Source: Acanthaster planci (Eukaryota > Echinodermata > Asteroidea > Valvatida > Acanthasteridae). Taken from it: a DNA stretch of 58,748 bases. Under the pieces are notes generated by a model. That model was not told the DNA's origin, searched no databases, and worked only from the letters and a program-made list of their open reading frames with translations. Shown here in pieces: positions 11,701 to 23,700 of this stretch; the stretch's first letter is position 1; each line of letters begins with the position of its first letter. A program made the position numbers and the translations under genes. Where the stretch lies: positions 158,457-217,204 of the forward strand of contig NW_019091574.1 in NCBI RefSeq assembly GCF_001949145.1. The letters run 5' to 3'.

Positions 11701-14700
11701 ACAACGACGTGCTCAAAATGTTAAACTGGACAGGGCAAGGGGGAAAGAAGTCATTCAAAAGCTTAAAGTGAAGAGCATTCTGGAAAATAAGTTTGTGGAT
11801 GTATTTGGAGATAGTTGAACTGAATTAAGCCCACTGAAAATATCAACTAATTGTCATTTGGTCCGATGTCTGGTTATTTTTAAGGTTTCCCTCGTGCAAA
11901 TTCACAGTTTGCCTAGCTAGTAATGTTGACAACAACCCCCAATTTTTTATTTAAGTTGAAACTTCATTTGTATTAATTTCTTTTTCTCAAATCGAGCGAG
12001 AGAGGGTCACATTTTCTGAAGGGGATTCCTTTCCCTCCCATTTGCTGTAGGTATTTGTAGGTATTTGGGTCCCATAAATGTTGAGCTTTTTTGAAAACCA
12101 TGCTTGGATTCAAACTCGAATTAGAGCTTATCAATTAACACACTTAAGAGGGCAAGGGTTTTGTATCATTGTTGTTTAGCTTGAGTAAATCTACTGGACT
12201 TAAATTAATTTACATTGTTTCATACAGAATCGATCCGGAGGAACAAACCAACAAGCAAGGCTATAGACCTGGAGATCCAAAAGGAGGTCGTCCATTACTG
12301 GAAGGGGCAGCAGATCAATGCGGTGGACGGAAGAATAGACAGAACCGTGCCCCTGTCACAGCTGCTGCTGCCCCTACTCAGGCTGAGCAGGACTAAAAAT
12401 GTTCCTCTTCTTAATGGTTTCCTAAAAGACGAATAAATATGATGCCTGTCGGCTGAATTTACTAAACCAGTTAATGCAGTATCCTGACAACTAAGTATGC
12501 ACAACACATGCAAAAAGAAATGCTGCTTTTTCATTTGCCAGAAAAAACAAGCAGCTACATGTATTGCCTTCCCAATATTTTTTTTCTTGCATTTTGTAAA
12601 CTAAAGTTTTGGTTTAAAGTGTTTTAAACCAAAACATCTTCTTGCCAGCATGTATTTTGTTTACATAGAAGAGACTTTAAGGCAGTTTTACCTCTCATAT
12701 TATGTATACAGGTATAGCCAAGAAACTTGACCAGCTAATCCACATGACATTTTGGTCCACACAAAATAATTAGGGAAGCCATCATCTGGCATTCCAAAGT
12801 TAAGCGTAAATTACAGTACTGTACCTCATTCAGTATAAATTTAAATTAAGGTTGCCACTCCTGGGGCCAATTACAGTGCTTTATGAGTAGACCTGTCTTG
12901 GTTAAAAGTATGGGGAAAAAACGCAAAAGGGAATTTGTACTTAATTAGGTTTTTTTTGTTTACGACGTATAAAAATCCTACGGTATATGAAACTCAGAAT
13001 GTATGCCTTCTCAATGTATACATTTTTATCATACTGTTCATCATAATACAGTACCTGCACATGCATTCCTTAAATATCTCAAAGCAATATCACGAAAGTC
13101 TACCCCCAGGAGGTCGGGGGTAACGCGACTTGATAGTTCTTCCCTTGAAGCTCCTCTGGGGTGGTTTGGTAGGCCGAGAGGAGGATGGACAGCCACAATT
13201 TGTCTGGTAACTGGGTTGACAAATGGGGTAAAAGGAACCATAACTGCCCTGACATGGAGGTCTGAAGGGTCGGGCCCTGTGGTCATCAGGATGAGATTGG
13301 TGAGGTGGAGCTGCTGGCTGAGGTTCACGGAAACTAAGTTTGTGTTGTGTCAATGCGCATAACTTCTGACTCCATCATCTCCATGAACTTTCCCACAAAA
13401 AGGTCTTTGCCATAAAGGGGAAGTACTTGAAGTTTTTACTTGACTCCCTCATGGGGAACGTTCATGGCATCTAAGGTGTTGGATCTGCCTGCAGAAGTGG
13501 CTCAAATGGACATCCAAACGAACTGCTCGAAGACAGAGTTGACGTTATCATCAAGTACTCGAAGTGCGACAGCTGCCAAGTCGGGAGTAACTGGTGAATC
13601 TTCGTCACACGCTCGGGCCAAATACTCAGAGAGGAGTGCCATAAACATGGTGCAGCGAAGACCATGTCATGAGGCTTTGTCAAATTTAGGAAGAGTAGAC
13701 TCAACAAAACACTTGTCCTTGTCTTAAAATGGAGACTTTCCTGTAGGCTTGTGAGCGTTGGAGGAAAGTTTATCTTTAGCCTCAGTTGGAATCTCAGGGA
13801 CAGAGAGGAAGTTGTCAAAGTCCTCCCTAGCAAACTGGAAATAAGTCGAAGCTCTGGACGCCATTGTTTGGCACCAACGAGAACTTTTAAACATCTCGAC
13901 GCATGAGCGGTCAACTGGAAGTTCTGTGAAAATTGGGGTTGATGCCTCCACCCACTTGAGCAATACATTAACTGCCCTACCATGTATTTTCTTCCGAAAA
14001 TGCATAAAACAACCCCACCGGGTGAACCCTTTGTCGGCAGACCTATCATCAGTGGTTGCACAAGTCCAACAGCCAAGATCTCTGAGTATGTGGACTATTT
14101 CCTCCTTCCTATAGTATCCGCCCAATCCACATATGTCTGTGACACAACGGACATATTACGGAAACTAGAAAAGGAAAAATTTCCCCAAAACTCACTCCTG
14201 GCAAGCATCACTGTTGTCTCTATGTACACCAACATTCACCAGGCGCAAGCTATTGAATCGGTATGCAAAACCTACAACACAACCAACTTCAGCTACGCCA
14301 TGATCCCCATCCAACTACATCCACACTCTCTTAGAACTTGTTCTAGGTTGCAACTACTTTCAGTTTGGATGTAAATTCTTCAGACAGAAAATCGGATGTG
14401 CAATGGGATCAGTAGCCAGCCCAGAAATTTGCGACATAGTTTTACATGAATTTGAGTCGGAAATCTTAGCCCCCATGGACAAAATCCTATTCTGGGCTTG
14501 ATTCAGAGACAACATTCTCATCATCTACAATGGATAACTTGATTCCTTCACCCAATTCGTTCACCACCTGAATCAACTGCACCCTACCCTCAAATTCACT
14601 TTTGAGGCATCCCAAACTTCCATTACCTATTTAGACATTACAATTTTCTAAGGTCCACATTTCCTCTCTAACGGTACCCTGGATACGAAAGTATTCAGGA

Positions 14701-17700
14701 AACCAACGGAAACGTTCAAATACCTGGACAGAACTTCATCCCATCCACAACACGTATTCCACGGCTTCGTCAAAGGAGAAATCCTGAGATAAGCCAGAAA
14801 AACAAATAATGGGAAAGATTTTCTACAAAAAAACAAAGTTTTGCAGAAAAACTTTTGCAACGAGGCTACAATCAAGCCGAGATTCAAAGGTCGATGCAGT
14901 CCATTAATTTCCGGCAACAGGAATCCATGATTCACAACAACTGAAAAGTGAATAACAAAAAAGAACTTCCACTCGTCTTCCCCACTATGCACAATCCCCA
15001 TGTGAAATACAAAGATATCAAAAGAGCTCTTCTTAAACACTGGCAGCTCATCTCTGGCAACCCAATATTAAAGGAAGTTTTCCCCAAACCTCCTTTTAAT
15101 AGTTGCCTACAATGTAGTCAAAAATATCAAGAAGAACACTATCACAGCCAAACTCAGCCATGCGGAAGACTATCACTCCTCCACACCTGAGGAACCTGAC
15201 TACGCTTTAGATATCCTCATTTTACTTTTGAATGAACAAACCCATTCAAACTAATTGTGCATGAATATCATGCCCAGAGAAACGCAATCACTTTTCCGTC
15301 AAGTGAGTGCTATTCCACTCACTAAACCATACCTGTACACATTCCAATTCATATTTTGAATCAAGCAGCTGATTAGTCCCCGAAGGGATGAAAATGCATT
15401 CCCGCTAATTTCTCAGGTAAAACCTAAATCAAACCCACCGCTTGGATAAACATGGTTTCAGTCTACACAAGTTTAATTCTTATTATTTCTACCCTCCCGA
15501 GGCTCCCCTATAGTCTCCACATAGAAATAAATCACTCAGTGACACACCCTCGAATAAACATGAGTTTTTTCAAAAGCACCTAAAGTTTATTCGTTTGGAT
15601 TCAATCTATAAGAGCGAGTGTCTCTGAATGGGATAGAGCCATCACTTTTTATCCAATACTTTGCACATCGTCAACATTCGTGTTTCGCTGTCACAGTAGT
15701 GAAAACGTGTGCGAAACTCTATGCATTAAACGAAGGTGCTCTAGTTCCCGCTGCACCGCACCCATGCAAAAGAATGCGTCATGCAAATGTAGCAAGCAGT
15801 ACCAGTCTGTACATGTACTGAATGTATTGTACATAAAAACTCTTCATCGGCCGTACATGTCACGAATGCAGAAGGCTGCAGGCCTGAAAGACATCGATGT
15901 TATGTTGCAAGAGGTTTTCTCTAATTTAATTCACAGAACTTGGTCTCATATTTATTTATGTATACAATTCATGAGTGTAATTTGAGGTTGTTCTGCTCAT
16001 GGCACAAGGTTTATCGCCCGCTGGTGATGCATCATGCATGCTTACTGCACGATACAAGGACATTGTTGGCCAGTTTGCTGTAGTGATTGCCGTCGTGATT
16101 GTGTGAATTGTTCAAAATTTTCTACATAAATTAAGACAGGTGTTAATCACTTTTTGAGATATTTTTGGAGGCTGTCGCCCCCACTGATTCAATCAGCACA
16201 AAATTGCCCTCAAATAAACATAATGTTCCAACCTACCGACACAATTTTTGATAGGCATGCACAGCACAACTACATCACGTATTTTTTTGGCCTAATAAAA
16301 CTGCATTTATGCACTAGGCCTTAGTTACATAACAGCATTACATTGTCCCATGGAGAGTCAGTGTCTTTGTCACGGCTGGGTGCCCCGGTTGAAAGGGTGT
16401 CTGAAGACAATGGCACCGGGGGTGATGCGACCGGTGTACATAGCACTGGCAGTGTGGGCCCACTCCGGCGCATAGTCTTGTGAGCCATGCTGATGTCGGG
16501 TGTTGCCCATGGTAGGTGTTGACAAGAGCTTGTTGTCGGCCGGCATCACATGTTCGGAATGCTTGGGAACTGGAACGCAGAAGTGTTGCGCCCAGACCTA
16601 GCTGGTGGAGGAAATTTCAACCCCGAGTGCAGCGCCACTCTGCACTATCATCGATTGCGATGCTTTGGTGTTACATTGGGGAACTGAGCCCTTGGATATC
16701 GCACGCACTGCAGCTAAGACCATTGAAGCAGACATTTGCCACGGAGTCACAAGATTAGCAAGATGCCACTCGATCCTCCGCAGACCGACTCCTGTCGGTC
16801 TATAGGGGAAAGCAGGTCATGGAATTCCGAATGCTCGCACTTCGTTGTGAACCCCAACAAACCCCGGGTCACCCCGATGACCCTATTTATACCAAGGAAA
16901 AAGGGGGACTGCAGTATTGGACCTCTGTCTCACGGAACCCCCAACAATCCCAGGGTCACCCCGTTGACCCTGTGTGCTTGGTAGTATAATAGTGTAGAGT
17001 CAACAATCTATAAAATGTACACACATGAGAAGAGAGACCATACCACCAAAACAAAAAAATACACACATCAACTCTGAAATATTGAATGTACGTTCGTTAC
17101 AATACGTTACAGTTTGATCAGAATATCACAAAGGTGTAGAAGCGAAACAGAAACTTGATAAACTCGAAGAAGTCAAAAAGACACGTCCGTTTAGAATCAC
17201 GCTTAGGAAAAGAAGGATGAACATGACGGCCATTCCGCTATGCATCATGGGACTAGAGGGCGCACAACAGTAGATCAGAAATTTTAGTGAATTGAATCAG
17301 ATGCAAAGGAATTTGCATATTTAGCGACTGTTTGGGGTAGGTTGAAAGCAGAAGACTAAGTCATATATTCATTACCAAATCAAGTCTGTTTTGGGTCTGT
17401 ATTTTTTGTAATTTTGCCGAAACTTCTGAATGGTGTCTTTGAGTTTTATGAGAAATTTCCACAATCTAACAGCTGACGGTGCTGTTGAGAAATGAAATTT
17501 GTATGATGTAATACTGGAGAAAACATTGAAACTGGTATCATGGCACGACTGGTTCCCCTACGAGCGTCCATGTATAAACATGGAGCTACATGTGCGTGCA
17601 CCGTATACCGGAGATTGATCTTTGTGCCGCATCTACAGTGCCCTATCGAGAATTTGTGGTCCTTTCATCATAATTTACAATAATGCTGAAATTGTGGGTC

Positions 17701-20700
17701 ATTGGTGGATGAAACCATAAATCTGCAAAAGAACTGGGATTCAAATTCTATGAGTTTCCGAAGAATAAGAGCATTCTTCAAGTTCGTGCTGTCGTCCGTG
17801 GCTGCGTGTGCTATGCATGCCTAAAGTGTACGCATTGTTGTATTTCATTTAAATGGTAATACATCACAAAAATCATTATACATTAGATGCTAATGAGTCA
17901 TAACAACATGTCCATTTTTTTTAATACTGGAATGGAGTCACAGGAAAAATGGGTACAAAAATTGTTTAACTAACACAAAATTGTGCATTGCAAAGGAAAT
18001 ACAGATATGTGCCACTTTTATTAGAATTGGCTCATCTGAATTCGATTCAATGAGAAAAGTTAGCATCGTTGGAGTTGGTCTATTGGTAGGAATTTTTGTG
18101 ACAATTATAGATAATTAATCCAAAGGAATTTAAATTCAAAAATATGAGGAAAAGGAGTTACTGGCTGTCTGTATCTGTGGAACTTGCCAGACAAACCCAA
18201 AAGAACGCAGCAATGTATAAGAACCCACAGACATTGCCCTAAGAAATACCTACATGTACTGTTTCATGCTGCTATTGTACAATATAAAGATCTGAATGAA
18301 TGTGCTTTGTAGGTGGAGCTACAGGGGTGGTAGTAGGTGAAAAATGGAATGCAGGAAATTTTATGTTTGACTGAGCACCCAGAAGGGCAAGCGGCTGTGC
18401 AATTACAGCCATCTGCACTTCTACCATTGCGACACGTAACCAAGAGAATCTAATTGGTCAAAGGTTTCCAGCATGATTTGCATGCCTGTGACCTTTCACA
18501 CATTGCACAATTGTCCCTTATTAGGCTGATATCTGGCCAGGCCTGAAGTAATCACTCAGCATGCCACACAAAATATGACAGAGTTTGATGACTGAGATGT
18601 ACTCGCCTGTTTAAATACTCGCATATTTGTAATACACTGTAAACCGGCTGTGAGCCGGATAAAGGTTTGCTGAGTACATGTATAAGACCTTTACCCTGTA
18701 GGGGCAAAAGGAACTAATGAAAAAGCTACAAAAGAAGCCTGAGAAATATGAAGAGCCGTGTAGCACCTTGATCAGAATATTGAGAGTAATATATATACAT
18801 GTATAATCGGTGCCCTGAAATATATGACCTCACCTCTCACCCAAAGCAGTAAGCTTTAAGCTTACTGCCTAAAGTAATAACAGTACAGTGAAAAGAAAAC
18901 CTAAAGGGTGAGAGGTGAGTCACATATTTCAGAGCACTGATTATATATTATATGTTTGTCAATATCCTGATAACGGTGCTACACAAAGCCTACTGGATTC
19001 AGTCAGGAAATGTAGATGTCAGGAGGTTTTTTATTCCCTATAGATCCCAACAAGAATTTGGACAGGATGCCTAACTGCGAAGGTTGCCCAATTACAAGCA
19101 TTGCCGCAACTCCAAACAGTTTATTTCTCTGACATATCTCGCAAAATGATCCATTTTACACAACTTCCAGGTGGGTAGTGTCAACAAATTTGAGCTGGGA
19201 GGGGTATATACATGTACGAGGTACATGTACCTATCTTAGTACCTTTTTCAGTCTGAACGTAATATTATTTCATATTCTGATACCGTTAATTCTGAAGTAC
19301 ATGAGAAGTACATGTGGGCCTTATCCTTTACCTGAAAACCATGGAAAAATAAAGTTAAAATCTGAGAATTAATTCATTCAATTACATGTATTTTTAATGC
19401 ATCCAACTGATTATTTGTATCAAATTGTAGTGATCCTGTCATGTGCTGCAATGTCAAATGCTGATTGGTTGTTGTACAAAGGTGTAGAAAAACATTTTTG
19501 GTGTTAAACTGCTTGACACTGTCTCTTGTGGATATTGGTAACTGCTTAAAGTAATTAAAAAGCAGTGAAAAGCAAATCTAAATGGTGAGAGGTGAGTGGG
19601 TGGGCAGGATGGTGGAGGGAGAGAAGGTAAGGAGCCCAGCATTGCGTCAACATACCTGTGTCAAGAAGGAGGTTGGGTACTTAATGATTCTCATATCAAC
19701 CTCCTCTGTGCTCATGTACTCCTTGTAGATCTGACTAGCTTTCTCCTGCAGACTGCTGTGGAGGGCTGAGTTCTTGAACAGGCTGGCAAGCTTGTCACTC
19801 AGTAAGTCGGACCGTGAGTCCACATTGACAATAGAATCTTGGCTGTCTTCAATGCCTGCAAAAATTGAGTCCAAGTGGCCCTTTAAACTTGGAAAGTGTG
19901 ATCTCAGAATTTAGTTTTAAAATCCCTGACGGGGAAAATTATTTAAAGTTGGGGCCAGCCGAAAGGGATCTTCTTTATTGGTACATGTAATTCTATAAAT
20001 TTTGGCTCTAGTTTTTCATGTCCCTGTTGGTGTTGATATTTTCAAAATAGTCTTGTAAATGGAAGCAAACATTCTGTATCTAGCAAGCGTATATTGATGT
20101 GCAATCCCTCAGAAACATGGACTACAAAGCAAAGTTGATATAACCCCTGAACCTTGCTTCTTTCCCTACAAATCTTCCTTAGTGTAAGCATCCTTATTTC
20201 ACCTGTTCCACTGTCCTCCATTACTGTGGTGATGGCCATAGAATCTCCATTGATGATATCCAGGAAGAAATCAGGAGGGTTATTGTGTTCCTCGCAGATG
20301 TACCCTGAAGGTGGGTCAAGAGTGTTCATCTTTGAGCAAAATATTCCCAAAGCTAATATTTCATCATTAATGCAAACTGTTTGGCTTGGGCTTGCTTGGT
20401 TGTTTTGCCTTTCTCCAACTGTGTGTAATCTATCTGGGTGACTATGTATGTAGTCATTTTACTTCAAACCAACTATTTTCTGTAATTAAGTACGGTACTT
20501 ACATATTTTAAACAGTTATTTACTTCATAAATTTTACAGCGATTCTTTGTGAAGGTTTATGTATGTCAAGGCAAGCAGTCATCCTACAAATTTACAAAAG
20601 GCACTAGCAACTCCTTTCAGTAAGTACAATTACAACATTATGAATTAACAATGTCAAATTGTTCCACAAATACACTTAAACTATGCATGAATTATGCTTA

Positions 20701-23700
20701 GATTTGAAAATTTCATTATTAAATTTACAGAAAATTGCTATTGAAGTATAAGTGCAGTTTTTAATATTTTCCTTCTACATGTATATATACTCTGTTTTTT
20801 ATAACAAAGTAATTTGACTTATTTTTGTAACCTACAGAATATCTCAAGAGAAATCAATTGCAATTAAAACTGGAATATACTTGAATTGTTACAGTGTAGT
20901 ATATAAATACTACACTGTAACAATTCAAGTATATTCCAGTTTGGATGTTTAAACAGTGAGTGCAATTAGAGGTGCAATCCCACATTTACAGCGGTGCAAA
21001 GTAATTGATGAAATACATGTAATTGTTGAAAAGCAAACTTGGTTTAAAGAACTTACATGTATGGGACTTTGCAAGTAAGCTGTCATTTTGAGGAAAGTGA
21101 TGAAAGAATGCCATTTTCATAAATATGTCTTTAAACACATGTTGGACACTGCCATTCTTAGTTCATTTATAATTTGGTGAAGCACAGTCAAGTTTTGGCA
21201 CAATTATCAAGGGTGTGTGGAATTTGCATACAAATCAAAACATGATTCTGTTACTTCTGATTTGGACTTGACAATCTTGAATGTTGTTTTTCTCACAATA
21301 TATTACACCAAAGACTGTTCCTTGAAGGTTGGACAACAAATATTTAAACGTATCAAAAGTAAGCAAGTAAGATGTTTTCTCAAAACCAACCATTTTGTGA
21401 AAAGTACTCTAGGGCCTGATTGGCCATGCCGTGGTACACTGTGTTGCCTAGTGACAGGAGATGCATTCTGTCAAACAGCTTGTAGATGGAGTACCGAGGC
21501 TGATGGATGGAGAAGATGATGGTACGCCCTCGCTTGGACAATCTGCAGTATGTCAGTACACAAAAAGACAGGTGTACCTGTATGTCCAGTTCTTGTGTTA
21601 ACATTGAAAAGGATGAGACACTACAGAGCACATTCAGGACAAAAAAAATGCACCCAAGGAAGAACAGCAATGAACAGCCTCCAGGGGTAGCATATCAATC
21701 ATTTGTTGTGATTCTATTTGTATGATAAGACTTTCAACATTCAGAGTGTTTTGCAAATTGATAACTTGTACGAACGGAGTTTACTATTAAGATCATAATA
21801 CACTGCAAAGAAATCCCTGAACATAAGCCATTTGTTACGGGGGAAACTACTACCCAAAAATGTGAAGAACACAATAAAAATGTCTTCCTACTACCGCTAA
21901 AATCTGCATGCTGAAATTATTTTGCCTTTGATACTAATTCTTCTGGAACCAAACATCAAGCATTCTAACTGTTTTAAGATTTGTATATTTCAGGTCACTG
22001 TGGACAGTAAGCAGTTCACAACAGTTTTACTTTGATACTTAGATATCTTGTCAAAGAAGCAGAAGTCTTGTGAATGAAGCAGAGTCATATTTCCATTCAC
22101 AACTCAATTACTCTGAGTTCGACTGCTTTATCTTCAATGTGTCCAACTGTCACAACATGTTCCATACCTTCCCGGAAAAACCCATGAGAGCCTTGTTGGC
22201 CTTTTTTTCCCACAGAAACTTACTGCACATTCCTTCTTGTCAATCTACTGTGCATTCCCACATGGACTTTTTTACCATAACAGAATGTTTATTCACTGTG
22301 TTAGGCCTAATAAGACCTGTTGATTACATTGCCTGCACTGTACAAATCATGACAAAATTGGCAAAATCTGACAAAAACAGAGACAAAATCTGACTAATTC
22401 AACCAAATCTGCTACAAGGACGACGAACCCCTACAGGAAAAGCCCCGATACAATGTGTACAGCTTTATCGGGGCATGCTTCACTGTGTGTGCGCGGCATC
22501 CTGCCGTACTGTGCGCAGGAAGCTGGAACAATACAACCATTTTTGTGTGCCTGCTATTGATCTCTGTGTAGGCAGTAGTCTAGTTTGTATGTTTAGCATG
22601 GTTGAGGTCAATCTACATTGTGTTCCAGTTGAACTTTTTTGCACCCCTGCTAATTTACCGTGGCTGTGCGGAAATCTTCTGCGACCCTTTTCAGCCTGGT
22701 AGTTTTACACTGCGATTGTGGTAAGTTGACAGGGACGTCAGTTTACTGTGTGTTCCCATTGGATTTAATTTTATAATTCTACAGAAAAGTCATGGTAAGT
22801 TAACCAAAAAAGGTCCAATGGGAACATGGCTCTATAAGCTTTTCATCTGGGAAATATACCAATAAGAGACCAGTCACTTTATTTACCCTGTAAACCAAGC
22901 TACTCACTTGGAGAGGAGCAAAGTGACAGCATTAGCTGTGCTTGCATCCAAGCCAGTGGTTGGTTCATCCAAGAACAGCACTGATGGTTTTGTGATCAGC
23001 TCCATACCAACGTTGGTCCGCTTCCTCTCCCCACCAGAGACCCCCCGGATGAACTCAGTCCCAACCTTGCCAATTCAGAAGGAAAATTCTCAAGGATTAT
23101 TAGTGGCGAGACTTGATACTGAGCCAAATTGCAATATGTGGGAATCTGGCATTTTGCCAGAATCCTCCAAATGTGCCACTGTACAGAGATGGCGAGCAAA
23201 TTTCTTTAAACTTGACTTTCTGAGACATGTCACATGGTGCAAAGTGTCATGTTAAGTAAAGTGACTGTATCATACCACAATCTTCCTTCTTCAAAAGTCC
23301 TTATCAGCCAGATGGCCTGAAAAAGGAAATGAAAATCTCATTTCCTGTCAAACTTCTTAAAAAAATCCTTGTACCACATTAATTCTATTCTGAAGGCAAA
23401 AATTGAGCTTTGTTTGATTTTTACCCAGATCCCCATTGTCTTTTGGCTGGGTTCTGCCTCCCTGGTGAATCCTTCAAAATCCTTATATATTATGTGCACT
23501 GTTGCATGTACCAGTATCTGTTCATTACTGATGGTTTTGGCTGTGTGCTTCTATTTGTCATGTTTGTTGGCCATAAGGCTGTTTCTCTGTTTGTGTTAAA
23601 GGGTCTCCCAGTAAAATTAACCCTTTCAGTGCTTTTACTCTTTCACCTTACACATACATGTACCTTTAGAACAAGTCTTTTTTTAAATGAAATAAAGAAC

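Larger units (their letters stand above)
9380..13100 (+). mobile_element. Inserted segment carrying a DUF4806-type gene
   Basis: DIRS reading frames stop at about 9380 and resume at about 13100, with GGRL encoded on both sides. The intervening 3.7 kb has no DIRS similarity and holds three spliced exons of a DUF4806-like protein plus A/T-rich DNA. I found no terminal inverted repeat and no clean target duplication, so its nature (transposon, retrotransposed segment or rearrangement) is open. Confidence 0.45.
13981..15500 (+). mobile_element. Penelope-like retroelement, 5' truncated, inserted in DIRS gag
   Basis: The reading frame begins abruptly with [20 protein letters not shown], and continues with typical Penelope motifs in several frames. 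It runs opposite to DIRS and to the host gene. Truncation at the 5' end is usual for these elements. The right boundary is uncertain (about 15400-15650). A decayed hammerhead-like fold lies downstream of the coding part, where Penelope-like elements carry such ribozymes in their repeat ends. Confidence 0.75.
6247..17341 (-). mobile_element. DIRS-type tyrosine-recombinase retrotransposon, split by two insertions
   Basis: The ends are about 130-bp inverted terminal repeats. 6247-6387 and 17213-17341 are reverse complements at roughly 85-90% identity, each ending CCTACCCCAAACAGTCGC at its outer edge. Just inside the low-coordinate end, 6430-6535 repeats the extreme terminal sequence in both orientations, which is the internal complementary region diagnostic of DIRS. 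Read on the minus strand the order is gag remnants, reverse transcriptase, RNase H and tyrosine recombinase, as in DIRS-1. Removing the roughly 3.7-kb (about 9380-13100) and 1.4-1.6-kb (about 13980-15500) insertions leaves about 5.8 kb, a normal DIRS length. It lies in the same orientation as the host gene. The coding regions carry frameshifts and stops, so it is dead. Whether both halves come from one copy is probable, not proven. Confidence 0.8.

Noticed and set aside
9360-13110. GGRL-coding sequence on both sides as target-site duplication of the inserted block
   Set aside because: The 14-base match is only about 10/14. It could reflect an old duplication, but equally two related DIRS copies.
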